From positions 28,224 to 92,223 of the forward strand of contig JAUWAU010000023.1 of assembly GCA_030601885.1 (NCBI GenBank): a DNA stretch of 64,000 nt. Reading direction: 5' to 3'. Below the pieces are notes generated by a model. The model did no database searches. It was given only the letters and a program-made list of their open reading frames with translations, and had not been told where the DNA came from. Below, piece by piece: positions 1 to 8,076 of this stretch. Position 1 is the stretch's first letter, and each line of letters starts with the position of its first letter. Origin of the DNA: Armatimonadota bacterium. Lineage in GTDB: Bacteria; Armatimonadota; Zipacnadia; JAUWAU01. Position numbers and translations under genes: made by a program.

Positions 1-1
1 G

Positions 2-2113
2 AGGGCGACGATCGGCGACTCCACGCGCATCACCATCAGGGCGAAGGCACTGGACCGAGTCACGCCGGGCACGGCCGATAAACGCACGCTCTTCGCCGCC
101 ATTGACAGTGTCAGAATACGCCCCCTGAAGCCGGGCGAGACCGTCGAGGAGTTTCCGGGGAGGCCTCACATGGAGAAAGAACCCGATCTGCCGCTGCAAG
201 ACCGGCTGCGAGGCGTCGAAGCCCGCCCGGTCAAGGCCATCATTGAGACGTACGTTGCGATCCTCCAACACCAGCTCTGCAACGTCGTCACCATCGGCCC
301 GATGAACGGCCACGGATTCGCCAACTACGCGTCGAACACCGTGCCGCCTTCGCCGGGCATGGACCCGGAATGGATCCCCGGCGTCATCAAGGCGTGCCAC
401 GACCGCGGCATTGCCGTCATCGCGTGGCTGCCCTTCAACATCCAGGATGTGCGCCAGGCAGAGGACTACCAGCCGGCCAAGCGCTTTCCCCAGTGGACCA
501 TGAAGTACATCGAGGATCCGGCTCGGTCCGCGAAGCCGCAGGTCGGCATGTGTGTCGTATCATCGCCGTACCGCGAGGAGCATGGCAGGGAGCTCGCCGA
601 GGCCGCGCGCTTCGGAATGGACGCCGTCTTTTTCGATGGCTTCTTCCTCGAAGGCCGCCCCGGCCGCCCACAGCCGGGATGCGTTTGCCAGTACTGCCGC
701 GCCAAGTTCAAGGAAGAGACCGGCCTCGACCTGCCGGCGCAGGTGAACTGGCGCGATCCGACGTTCAAGCGCTGGGTGCGGTGGCGGAATCACAAGATAG
801 TCGAGGTGGCCAAGTACTTCCGCGACGAGATGTGCAAGGCAAACCCGGGTATCGAGCTAACCTGCAACTACAACGCGTGGCCTTTCGGGACCAAGGACTG
901 GGAGACCGCCGTTCCCCTGCGGCGCACGTCAGAGTACGGCGTCTCCCAGCACGCGTACGCGCCGCAGCCGCACATGGAATGGCTCATGCTGGGATTCAAG
1001 TCGCGGCTGAGCCACGACCTGAACCCCGAGCATTCCGACATCTGGCGCACCTCGCGACCGACGTGGAAGTATGAGGATACACCCGAAGACGCCGCCCGGC
1101 AGGAGATCAACATGAAGACGTTCATGCTGTCCGGGCTGGCGCACGGGACGACACCGTGGCATGGCGGGCACATCCAGCCCCCGGAAGTTGGCCGCCGCAT
1201 TCACGAGGCGCTCCGCGCGCGGGAGCGCTACTTCTCGCACGACTCGGTGCGGCATCTGGGCGTGGTGCTCTCGCAGAATACGCACGACTTCTACGGTCAC
1301 ATCCCCGATACCACTAACCTGGCGGACCATCGCGACGGCATTCTCGGCACCTGGCTGCTCCTCACGAAACGACACCTTCCGTTCAACTTCGTGTTCGACA
1401 ACGAACTGGAAGCCGGCGATTTGGCAGCTTACAGGATGCTGGTACTGCCGAACACAGCGGCGCTCTCGGACGCGATGCTGGCGAGCCTCAAACAGTGGGT
1501 TCTGGCCGGGGGCCATCTCGTCGCCACCGGGGATACGGCTCTCTACGACGAATGGGCTGAGCCACGGGCCGAGTGGGGGCTGGCCGAGCTCCTCAAGGTC
1601 GCGTCTCCGGACGAACTGCGTGTACCCCACACGGTTGAACACCGCACCGGGACCGTCACCTACATCCCCGGCGATCCGGGCGCAGCCTACGCCCGCGAGC
1701 GCGATGAGCGACAAGCCGAATGGCTGCTGAAGGCCATCCTGTCGGTGGCGTTCCCCTTCGAGACGGAGGGGCCCGAGTGGCTGGAGGTGACGCCCATGTG
1801 GGGCCCGGAGCGGAAGTCTGTCTATCTCCACATGCTGAATGTGTCCGCGTTCATGCCCGACGGCGATACGGGATTCCGGGGGCTGGGACGCCCACCCGCG
1901 CCGACGGCCGATGCCGGTCAAGACGTTAAGGGCGCCGGCGGCGTCCGTCGCGTGACTGTGGCGGTCGAGAACGCGCGCATCCGCCCGCGAGCGTGGCAAG
2001 TGCGCTCGGCGCGGCTTGGCGTCGCAGACATCGAGCTCAAACCCGACGCCACGGGCGCATACGTCGTGCCGATAATCACCGACCATGACGTATTGGTTCT
2101 CAATCTGCAGTGA
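2..2113 (+). CDS. GHL/beta-galactosidase-like glycoside hydrolase, 5' partial
   Basis: The frame is open from base 2 to the TGA at 2111-2113, so the gene starts outside the window; the ATG at 170 is probably internal because the 56 codons before it also read like protein (a beta-sandwich-like tail containing DSVRIRPLKPGE). From about 170 a TIM-barrel domain of the hypothetical glycosyl hydrolase 6/family-10-like type follows. It has the hallmark FFDGFF strand and a CVCQYC pair followed by KFKEETG, then a Rossmann-like segment typical of beta-galactosidase trimerisation domains (LVLPNTAALSD, GGHLVATG). Such proteins hydrolyse or bind glycans; substrate and catalytic residues cannot be assigned here. 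No signal peptide is visible because the N-terminus is missing. Family assignment is moderately sure, specificity unknown. Confidence 0.8.
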   Translation, partial: RATIGDSTRITIRAKALDRVTPGTADKRTLFAAIDSVRIRPLKPGETVEEFPGRPHMEKEPDLPLQDRLRGVEARPVKAIIETYVAILQHQLCNVVTIGPMNGHGFANYASNTVPPSPGMDPEWIPGVIKACHDRGIAVIAWLPFNIQDVRQAEDYQPAKRFPQWTMKYIEDPARSAKPQVGMCVVSSPYREEHGRELAEAARFGMDAVFFDGFFLEGRPGRPQPGCVCQYCRAKFKEETGLDLPAQVNWRDPTFKRWVRWRNHKIVEVAKYFRDEMCKANPGIELTCNYNAWPFGTKDWETAVPLRRTSEYGVSQHAYAPQPHMEWLMLGFKSRLSHDLNPEHSDIWRTSRPTWKYEDTPEDAARQEINMKTFMLSGLAHGTTPWHGGHIQPPEVGRRIHEALRARERYFSHDSVRHLGVVLSQNTHDFYGHIPDTTNLADHRDGILGTWLLLTKRHLPFNFVFDNELEAGDLAAYRMLVLPNTAALSDAMLASLKQWVLAGGHLVATGDTALYDEWAEPRAEWGLAELLKVASPDELRVPHTVEHRTGTVTYIPGDPGAAYARERDERQAEWLLKAILSVAFPFETEGPEWLEVTPMWGPERKSVYLHMLNVSAFMPDGDTGFRGLGRPPAPTADAGQDVKGAGGVRRVTVAVENARIRPRAWQVRSARLGVADIELKPDATGAYVVPIITDHDVLVLNLQ

Positions 2114-2241
2114 GTGGCCCCAGTGGCCGGCCGACACCATACGCCGCGAGGCCGTGATCGCACGGAGGGTCACCAATACCACCCAAGCGGTCCCGCGGGC
2201 AGGGGGATAATAGTCCGAAAACGGGAACGGAGGAACAACAC

Positions 2242-2763
2242 ATGGACCTGACCGGAAAGCGCGTTGCACTGTTGGTGGAGGACCTCTATGAGGACCTCGA
2301 GTTGTGGTATCCGTACTACCGCATGCAGGAGGCTGGTGCCGAAGTCGTCATCCTCGGGACCGGAGAGGAGAACTATGAGAGCAAGCACGGCTATCCCGCC
2401 ACCGCGGACAAGGCGGCGGACGACGCCTCGCCGAATGACTTCGACGCGGTGCTGATCCCGGGCGGCTATGCTCCCGACATCATGCGCCGACATGCGCCGA
2501 TGGTCGATTTCGTGCAAAAGATGCACGAGGCCGGGAAAGTGGTCGCCTTCATCTGCCACGCCGGCTGGGTGCCGGCTTCTGCCGACATCGTGCGTGGCCG
2601 GAAGGTCACCTCCTTCTACGCCATCAAGGACGACATGGTCAACGCCGGCGGGGAGTGGGTGGACGAGGAAGTGGTTCGGGACGGCAATCTCATCAGCAGT
2701 CGCACTCCGAAAGATCTGCCCGCATACTGTCGGACGATCATCGAAGCGTTGAGCGAGGGATAG
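2242..2763 (+). CDS. DJ-1/PfpI family protein
   Basis: A 173-residue single-domain protein of the DJ-1/PfpI/YhbO class, the usual length for the family. The nucleophile-elbow Cys105 lies in FICHAGW and is followed by His106, the Cys-His arrangement of PfpI. The conserved N-terminal Glu is in YEDLEL and the loop IPGGYAPD is also present. Members act as cytoplasmic glyoxalases/deglycases, chaperones or proteases; which one applies here cannot be read from sequence. A good Shine-Dalgarno (CGGAGGA, 2228-2234) fixes the ATG at 2242. It is the first gene of a plus-strand run leading into rraA-like and flavoprotein genes, so it may protect against reactive carbonyls made or handled by that pathway (inference). 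Confidence 0.92.
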   Translation: MDLTGKRVALLVEDLYEDLELWYPYYRMQEAGAEVVILGTGEENYESKHGYPATADKAADDASPNDFDAVLIPGGYAPDIMRRHAPMVDFVQKMHEAGKVVAFICHAGWVPASADIVRGRKVTSFYAIKDDMVNAGGEWVDEEVVRDGNLISSRTPKDLPAYCRTIIEALSEG

Positions 2764-2857
2764 CCGCTCAGGGCCACATCACAGCGACAAAGAGAGCATA
2801 CGGCAGGGCAGGACCCGCACGGCCCAGGCGGCGAAACTCGACACCAGGGGGATGCAT

Positions 2858-3772
2858 ATGCCCGACGAGAGATTGCCTGAACAGGTGGGTCGTCGTGGCC
2901 TGCTGAAAGCCGGCGGGGCTGCTGTCCTCGGCGCCGCCCTCGGGCGCACGGCGAAGAGCGCCCGCGCGCAGCAGCGCCCGGGAGCACGCAGGCCCAGTAG
3001 AGCACCTACCAACCGGGAGGGTAACATGGCAAACGCCACAGGCTCCACGAATCCGTTCGAACTCGTCAAGCAGTACAAGTATCTCCGCGTCGTAGACGTC
3101 GCCGATGCCATGGACGGCATCGGCTATTTCGATATTGGCCTGATGTCTCCCGACGTCCGGCCTCTGTGGCTGGGAATGATGTTCTGGGGCGTCGCGTTCA
3201 CGGTCCGCTGCGTGCCGGCCAATCGCCCCATGTGGAAGCTCTCCAGCACCGAGGAGATCGTCGGCGCCCACGGCATCTGGTTCAAGGAAGTGGGACGCAT
3301 CAGTTATAGCGACCAGATCAAGCCGGGGCACGTCATCGTGACCGACGCCGGCGGCGGACGAGAGTGCGGCTTCTGGGGCTCGGCGAACTCGCTGGGGATG
3401 ATCCGCAAAGGCGTGGCCGGAATCGTGACGGACGGCTATTGCCGCGACACGGCCGAGGTCGCCCGCCAAAAGACCCCCATCTGTGCGCGCCAGCGCGGAC
3501 GAACCATCATCCCCGGCCGGATCGAAGTCGCCGACGTGCAGACCAAGATCGGTTGCGGCGGCGTGCAGGTCCGCCCCGGCGACATCGTCGGCTGCGACGA
3601 CGATGGGATCATCGTGATACCGATCGAGGTGGGTCCCGAGGTCGCCGTCCATGCTCGGGCGATTCTGCTCGCCGACATGAGAGGTCGGCGCAGACACTAC
3701 GAGAGCCTCGGGATGGACCCTGACGAGACGGTTGACTTCGAGAAGGTCGAGGAGTACTACAGCCGATTCTGA
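2858..3772 (+). CDS. RraA/HMG-aldolase family protein with Tat-like leader
   Basis: The core (from about residue 60) is an RraA-type fold. It has the conserved VTDGYCRD segment, whose Arg and Asp bind substrate and Mg in 4-hydroxy-4-methyl-2-oxoglutarate aldolases, and the closing VRPGDIVGCDDDGIIVIP block. True RraA proteins are about 160 residues and the aldolases about 220-240. This 304-residue product carries an N-terminal extension with a twin-arginine motif (RRGLLK), a hydrophobic AGGAAVLGAAL stretch and an ARA end, which looks like a Tat signal. The ATG at 2858 is preferred over 2852 because AGGGGG sits at proper spacing before it. An in-frame ATG at 3026 has its own strong ribosome site and would give a leaderless cytoplasmic enzyme. 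Function is probably a Mg-dependent retro-aldolase or decarboxylase; substrate unknown. Confidence 0.85.
   Translation: MPDERLPEQVGRRGLLKAGGAAVLGAALGRTAKSARAQQRPGARRPSRAPTNREGNMANATGSTNPFELVKQYKYLRVVDVADAMDGIGYFDIGLMSPDVRPLWLGMMFWGVAFTVRCVPANRPMWKLSSTEEIVGAHGIWFKEVGRISYSDQIKPGHVIVTDAGGGRECGFWGSANSLGMIRKGVAGIVTDGYCRDTAEVARQKTPICARQRGRTIIPGRIEVADVQTKIGCGGVQVRPGDIVGCDDDGIIVIPIEVGPEVAVHARAILLADMRGRRRHYESLGMDPDETVDFEKVEEYYSRF
3015..3028 (+). promoter_or_regulatory. Internal ribosome site and alternative start of the RraA-like gene
   Basis: GGGAGGG at 3015-3021 lies four bases before an in-frame ATG at 3026-3028. Starting here would remove the 56-residue Tat-like leader and yield a conventional RraA-family core beginning MANATGSTNP. 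The sequence therefore allows two products, exported and cytoplasmic, or the annotated leader may be an ancestral upstream fragment; sequence alone does not decide. Confidence 0.55.
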
Positions 3773-3847
3773 GCAGGACATGCGGATCAAAGATGACAGC
3801 GCTCGAGGAACGCGAACCAATTCCTCGACTGGAGAGTTCGTATCGCC

Positions 3848-5827
3848 ATGCCTCCCGCCTCTCAAAGCCAAACGGCAGCTCTGCCGCAGACGCACCCCCT
3901 ATTCCCCAATCTGCTGTCGCCGATCCGGATCCGCAACACGGTGATCCGTAACCGAGTGCTCGTCACCGGACACCAGCCGAGGCTGAACGACAGCGGCATG
4001 ATCGGCGACCGCCTGTACTACTACCATTTGGAGCGCGCCAAGGGCGGCATCGGCCTGATGATCATGGAGGAGACGGGCGTCGCCCTCCGGCCCGGCACGA
4101 GCCTCGAGGGAAAGCTGTTCCTGGTCAACATCAGCGACGAGATCATCCCTCAGTACCGGCGCGTGGCTGATGGCGTGCATCGGTACGGAGCCAAGATCCT
4201 CGCCCAACTCATCTATTGGCCCCACCACACGGGCTTGTGCTGCTCCGACGGAATCCGGCTGGCGGCGCACAATCTGCGCGCCGCAACGATCGACGACATC
4301 AAGCGGTTGGTGCGGCAGTACGCGGAGGCGGCGCGGCGCGCGCAGGCTGGCGGGCTCGACGGAGTGGAAGTGACCACTTGGGGCGGGTTGCTGGCGCAGT
4401 TCGTTTCGCCGGACATCAACCGCCGCACCGACGCCTACGGCGGGAGCTTCGCGAACCGGATTCGCATCGTGGTGGAGGTGCTCGAGGCCGTGCGCGAGGC
4501 TGCGGGAGATGAGCTTGTGGTGGGCGTGCGTGTGGACGGCGAGTCCTACACAGAGGGAGGCACGACGCCCGATCTGGCAGCCCGCGTCGTTGCCACTCTC
4601 GAGGAGAGATGCCTCATCGACTATGCCAACGTCGTGGCCGGCGGCGGGCCGGGCCTCTGTGCCGGGCTGAACGAGATGTCCATGTTTGTGCCCCTGGGCG
4701 CGCACATTGGCATTGCCGCGCGAGTGAAGCGCGAATGCGATGTGCCGGTCTTGCACGCCGGACGGATCACCGACCCAAACCTGGCCGAGACCTTCCTGGA
4801 GAAGGGCTATGTGGATATGATCGGCATGACTCGGGCTCACATCGCCGATCCACACCTGGTTAACAAGGCGGCTGAGGGGCGGCTCGACGAGATCACGACG
4901 TGCGTGGGATGCAACGAGGGCTGCATCGGCCGACACGCCCGCAACCTTGCGATAACGTGCGTGCAGAATCCCGTCACCGGTCGTGAGGAAGAATGGGCTC
5001 GGATTGTGCCGGCGCAGGTCGCCAAGCGTGTCGTGGTCGTTGGGGGCGGGATGGCCGGCCTCAAGGTGGCCTCCGTCGCGGCGCAGCGCGGGCACGACGT
5101 CACCCTCGTGGAGCTGCAGCCCGAGGTGGGTGGACAGGTGCGCATCGCCAGCAAGGTCCCTGCTCGCGCCGAGCTCGGCGATATGGTGCGCAATGTCGTC
5201 CGGGCGTGCGAGCGCGCCGGTGTGCAGATTCTCACCGGAACCCGCGCGACGGCGGACACGGTCCTCGGGCCCCATCCCGACGCCGTTGTCGTCGCGACCG
5301 GCTCCGGCCCGGCTGCACCGGGCTTCTCAGGGGCTCAACTGCCGCACGTGTATGACTGCTTTCAGTTTCTGGACGATGATGTCTCGGTCAAGCCCGGTGG
5401 GCGCGTCATCGTGTACGACCTCATCGGCGACGAAGTAGCCGCCTCCATAGCCGACATGCTGGCGCGGCAGGGAGCTTCTGTCGAGATGCTCACCACGCAC
5501 CCGTACTTCGGCTGGGAGGTAGTCAACCGCACATGGGGCATCCTCCACTATCGCCTGCTGCAGGTGGGGGTCAAGATGGAGCCCGACACGGCTCTGGTTT
5601 GCATTCAGGACCATAGCGCAGTCGTGCAACATATGTATTGGCCGGAGACCGAGACACGGCACGACGTCGAGGCAGTCATCGCAAGTCTCGGCCGGCGGCC
5701 TAACGCAGACCTCGCTGACGCCCTGCAGGGGCGCGTTCCTCAGATACACAAGGTCGGACACGCCGACTCTCTGAGCGATCTGCACGGCACTATGCTTGGC
5801 GCTGAGACCCTGGGTCGCGCGCTTTAA
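3848..5827 (+). CDS. Old Yellow Enzyme-type iron-sulfur flavoprotein (DCR/TMADH family)
   Basis: A 659-residue protein with the three-part layout of 2,4-dienoyl-CoA reductase, trimethylamine dehydrogenase and related N-demethylases. Residues ~15-345 form an FMN-binding TIM barrel (YGGSFANRIRI, LHAGRI, MIGMTRAHIADP). Cys352, Cys355, Cys359 and Cys371 form the CxxCxxxC-x11-C ligand set of the [4Fe-4S] cluster. From ~394 a Rossmann dinucleotide domain starts with VVVVGGGMAGLK. The cysteine that covalently holds FMN in trimethylamine dehydrogenase appears absent (the region reads VTGHQP). The gene lies 11 bases upstream of etfB, which fits an enzyme that passes electrons to an electron-transfer flavoprotein, as TMADH does. 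The substrate is unknown: an N-methyl compound or an enoate are both possible. The start is supported by GGAGAG upstream. Confidence 0.88.
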   Translation: MPPASQSQTAALPQTHPLFPNLLSPIRIRNTVIRNRVLVTGHQPRLNDSGMIGDRLYYYHLERAKGGIGLMIMEETGVALRPGTSLEGKLFLVNISDEIIPQYRRVADGVHRYGAKILAQLIYWPHHTGLCCSDGIRLAAHNLRAATIDDIKRLVRQYAEAARRAQAGGLDGVEVTTWGGLLAQFVSPDINRRTDAYGGSFANRIRIVVEVLEAVREAAGDELVVGVRVDGESYTEGGTTPDLAARVVATLEERCLIDYANVVAGGGPGLCAGLNEMSMFVPLGAHIGIAARVKRECDVPVLHAGRITDPNLAETFLEKGYVDMIGMTRAHIADPHLVNKAAEGRLDEITTCVGCNEGCIGRHARNLAITCVQNPVTGREEEWARIVPAQVAKRVVVVGGGMAGLKVASVAAQRGHDVTLVELQPEVGGQVRIASKVPARAELGDMVRNVVRACERAGVQILTGTRATADTVLGPHPDAVVVATGSGPAAPGFSGAQLPHVYDCFQFLDDDVSVKPGGRVIVYDLIGDEVAASIADMLARQGASVEMLTTHPYFGWEVVNRTWGILHYRLLQVGVKMEPDTALVCIQDHSAVVQHMYWPETETRHDVEAVIASLGRRPNADLADALQGRVPQIHKVGHADSLSDLHGTMLGAETLGRAL

Positions 5828-5838
5828 GGAGCGAAGCC

Positions 5839-6699
5839 ATGCACTCCCTTCGCCTCGTGGTGTGCGTCAAGCAAGTCCCGGCGCCGAAGGCCGTGCGTTT
5901 GGATCCCCAGACACACGCCCTTGTGCGAGAAGGCGTCCCCACACTCATCAATCCGCCCGACGAGTTCGCCGTGGAGACGGCTCTCCGCCTGCGCGAGGCC
6001 GTGGGCGGAACTGTGACTGCTCTGAGCATGGGGCCCGCGCAGGCCGAGGAGGCCGTGGCCCATTGCCTGCGCATGGGCGCTGACGAGGGCGTGCTTCTCA
6101 CCGATGCCCGCATGGCCGGCTCTGACACCCTCGCCACGTCTCGCCTCCTGGCGGCCGCGATCAGGACGCTCGGCTTCGACATCGTCCTCTGTGGGAGGCA
6201 GGCTGCGGACGCCGAGACCGCTCAGGTGGGCCCGGGGGTGGCCGAGCTTCTGGGTGCCCCAGTGCTGACCCACGTCGTCTCGGTGCAACCCGGGGACCAC
6301 GCATTCCGCATCGAGCGCGAGTCCGACGAGGGCATCGAGGTGTACGAATGCGCACCGCCTCTCGTACTCACAGTAACCAAGCAGCGCGAGCTGCCTCGCG
6401 CGGCGAATCTGCCACTGCCGGCGGAGAAGATCCAGCGTTGGTCGCTGGACGAACTCGGTGTGCCCGCTGAGCAAGTCGGGCTAACTGGCTCGCCGACGCG
6501 AGTGACCGAAGTGTCCCCAGGGCTGACGCAAGATCTGCCGCAGGCCGACTATCCAGCCGACGCGCCTTTGGCCGAGCGCCTTGAATTCGTCCTCAGCGGC
6601 GGCATCCGGCCGAAGCCCGGACGGGTGTTGCTTCGGGACGAGGGCGAAGCGACGGCCCGGTGCGTGGTGGAGTACCTCGACGGGGAGGGCCTCCTTTGA
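5839..6699 (+). CDS. etfB: Electron transfer flavoprotein subunit beta
   Basis: A 286-residue FixA/EtfB-type protein, slightly longer than the ~260 residues of housekeeping EtfB. It opens with the typical LRLVVCVKQVP and contains NPPDEFAVETALRLRE. The DIVLCGRQAADAETAQVGPGVAELLG segment corresponds to the AMP/FAD-binding and recognition region of the family. It would pair with the downstream EtfA to form a heterodimer carrying FAD (plus AMP or a second FAD) that takes electrons from the flavoprotein encoded just upstream. Its TGA overlaps the TTG start of etfA, so the two subunits are translationally coupled. Confidence 0.93.
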   Translation: MHSLRLVVCVKQVPAPKAVRLDPQTHALVREGVPTLINPPDEFAVETALRLREAVGGTVTALSMGPAQAEEAVAHCLRMGADEGVLLTDARMAGSDTLATSRLLAAAIRTLGFDIVLCGRQAADAETAQVGPGVAELLGAPVLTHVVSVQPGDHAFRIERESDEGIEVYECAPPLVLTVTKQRELPRAANLPLPAEKIQRWSLDELGVPAEQVGLTGSPTRVTEVSPGLTQDLPQADYPADAPLAERLEFVLSGGIRPKPGRVLLRDEGEATARCVVEYLDGEGLL

Positions 6700-7964
6700 C
6701 TTCAGAGGCGCCGATACACGTGGACGCGGAGCTGTGCACGGCATGCGGCTGGTGTGTGTCCGGCTGTCCGCTCGGCGCCATCCGACTCGAAGGCGATGTG
6801 GCCGCCATTGAGCCCGGACGCTGCAACGGCTGCCTCGGGTGTCTGGCCGTCTGCCCAGAGACGGCTCTCAGCGCTGATGTGCCCCCCAGGCCCACGGACG
6901 TCGCGTCTTGCGAGGGCGTATGGGCCGTGGTCGAGTTCGACGAGGGACGCCCGCAGGATGTGTCGCTGGAGATACTGTGTGAGGGTCGGCGACTGGCCGA
7001 CGTGCAGGGCACGACGCTCAGCGCTGTGGTGATCGGCGCCGAGCCGGAGCCGTCACGGGAGCTTCTCGCCCGCCACGGCGCAGACCGGATCTTTGAAGCC
7101 GCCCACGAGCCTCTGGCGCGCTTCGATTCGGACTTGTGGACTAGCCTGGTCACCGGGCTGATCCGGCAGCACAAGCCCGAGATCGTCCTCATTGCCGCGA
7201 CGAACCGTGGGCGGGAGCTGGCGGCGCGAGTGGCCGTGCGGTTGGGCACCGGGCTCACGGCCGACTGCACTGCTCTAGACATAGACGACGACGGCAATCT
7301 GGTGCAGATGCGTCCGACGTTCGGCGGCCGTCTCATGGCCACCATCCTGTGCGAGAACCATCGGCCCCAGATGGCCACGGTGCGCCCGGGTATGCTGAAG
7401 AAACGCCGTCTGCCTGGGGCGCGCCGACCCGAGGTGATCGCGGTCCCCTTCGAACCCCCTGCGCGCCCGCCACGGGTTCGGCCCATAGAGTACCGTGAGA
7501 TCCGTCGTCGGGTTCGCCCCCTCGAGGGCGCTCAAGTCATCGTCTCCGGGGGAATCGGCACAGGCGGAGAGCCGGGTTTCGCTGTGCTGCGCGAGCTGGC
7601 CACAGCCCTTGGAGGAGCGCTGGGCGCATCCCGTGGCGCCGTGGAGCGAGGCTGGATGCCTCACGAGCACCAAGTGGGCCAGACTGGCCGGAGCGTCGTG
7701 CCTCGTCTATATGTGGCCTGCGGAATCTCAGGCCAACTCCAGCACCTGATTGGCATCCAGGGCGTGGAGAGGGTCATCGCCATCAACACTGACCCCAGCG
7801 CGCCCATCTTCCGCGTCGCGGACGTCGGGATCGTTGGCGATCTCTTTGAGGTGGTGCCGAAGATCGCCGAGTTGCTGAAGGAAGCAGGCACAGCTTCTGC
7901 CGGGAACGATCCTCAAGCCAACCATCCCGAGCGCCGCCACGCATGTCTTGACCGGGCCAGGTAA
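6696..7964 (+). CDS. etfA: Electron transfer flavoprotein subunit alpha with N-terminal ferredoxin domain
   Basis: I place the start at the TTG at 6696, which overlaps the etfB stop (TTGA) and has GGGGAGGG at 6682-6689. The product has 422 residues. Residues 10-57 are a two-cluster ferredoxin (Cys14/17/20/24 and Cys43/46/49/53, both with CP endings). The rest is EtfA: an N-terminal alpha/beta domain, then the C-terminal FAD domain with IVSGGIGTGG, GASRGAVERGWMPHEHQVGQTG, YVACGISGQLQH and INTDPSAPIF. Ferredoxin-fused EtfA is known from anaerobes and from Fix/bifurcating-like ETFs. It suggests electrons are exchanged with a ferredoxin-level or quinone acceptor rather than only a classical ETF dehydrogenase. 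Last gene of the flavoprotein-etfB-etfA unit. Confidence 0.93.
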   Translation: MTSEAPIHVDAELCTACGWCVSGCPLGAIRLEGDVAAIEPGRCNGCLGCLAVCPETALSADVPPRPTDVASCEGVWAVVEFDEGRPQDVSLEILCEGRRLADVQGTTLSAVVIGAEPEPSRELLARHGADRIFEAAHEPLARFDSDLWTSLVTGLIRQHKPEIVLIAATNRGRELAARVAVRLGTGLTADCTALDIDDDGNLVQMRPTFGGRLMATILCENHRPQMATVRPGMLKKRRLPGARRPEVIAVPFEPPARPPRVRPIEYREIRRRVRPLEGAQVIVSGGIGTGGEPGFAVLRELATALGGALGASRGAVERGWMPHEHQVGQTGRSVVPRLYVACGISGQLQHLIGIQGVERVIAINTDPSAPIFRVADVGIVGDLFEVVPKIAELLKEAGTASAGNDPQANHPERRHACLDRAR

Positions 7965-8076
7965 CTGTGATCTTGCCCCCCGGACCAACAGGAGTGCCGC
8001 GCCTCGCCGAGGGAACCATTGCCCGCCCATCCCGCCGCGAGCGCTGCGGTGCAGCTCTGCCAGGGCGGTGACATCC

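Noticed and set aside
929-2269. Long minus-strand open frame (446 codons) opposite the first gene
   Set aside because: It mirrors the GHL-type gene codon by codon, has shadow-type composition (many His/Arg/Val) and no domain or ribosome site. High GC makes such frames common.
3899-5275. 458-codon minus-strand frame opposite the OYE-type gene
   Set aside because: Antisense shadow of a clearly real gene; His/Asp/Val-rich composition and no recognisable motif.
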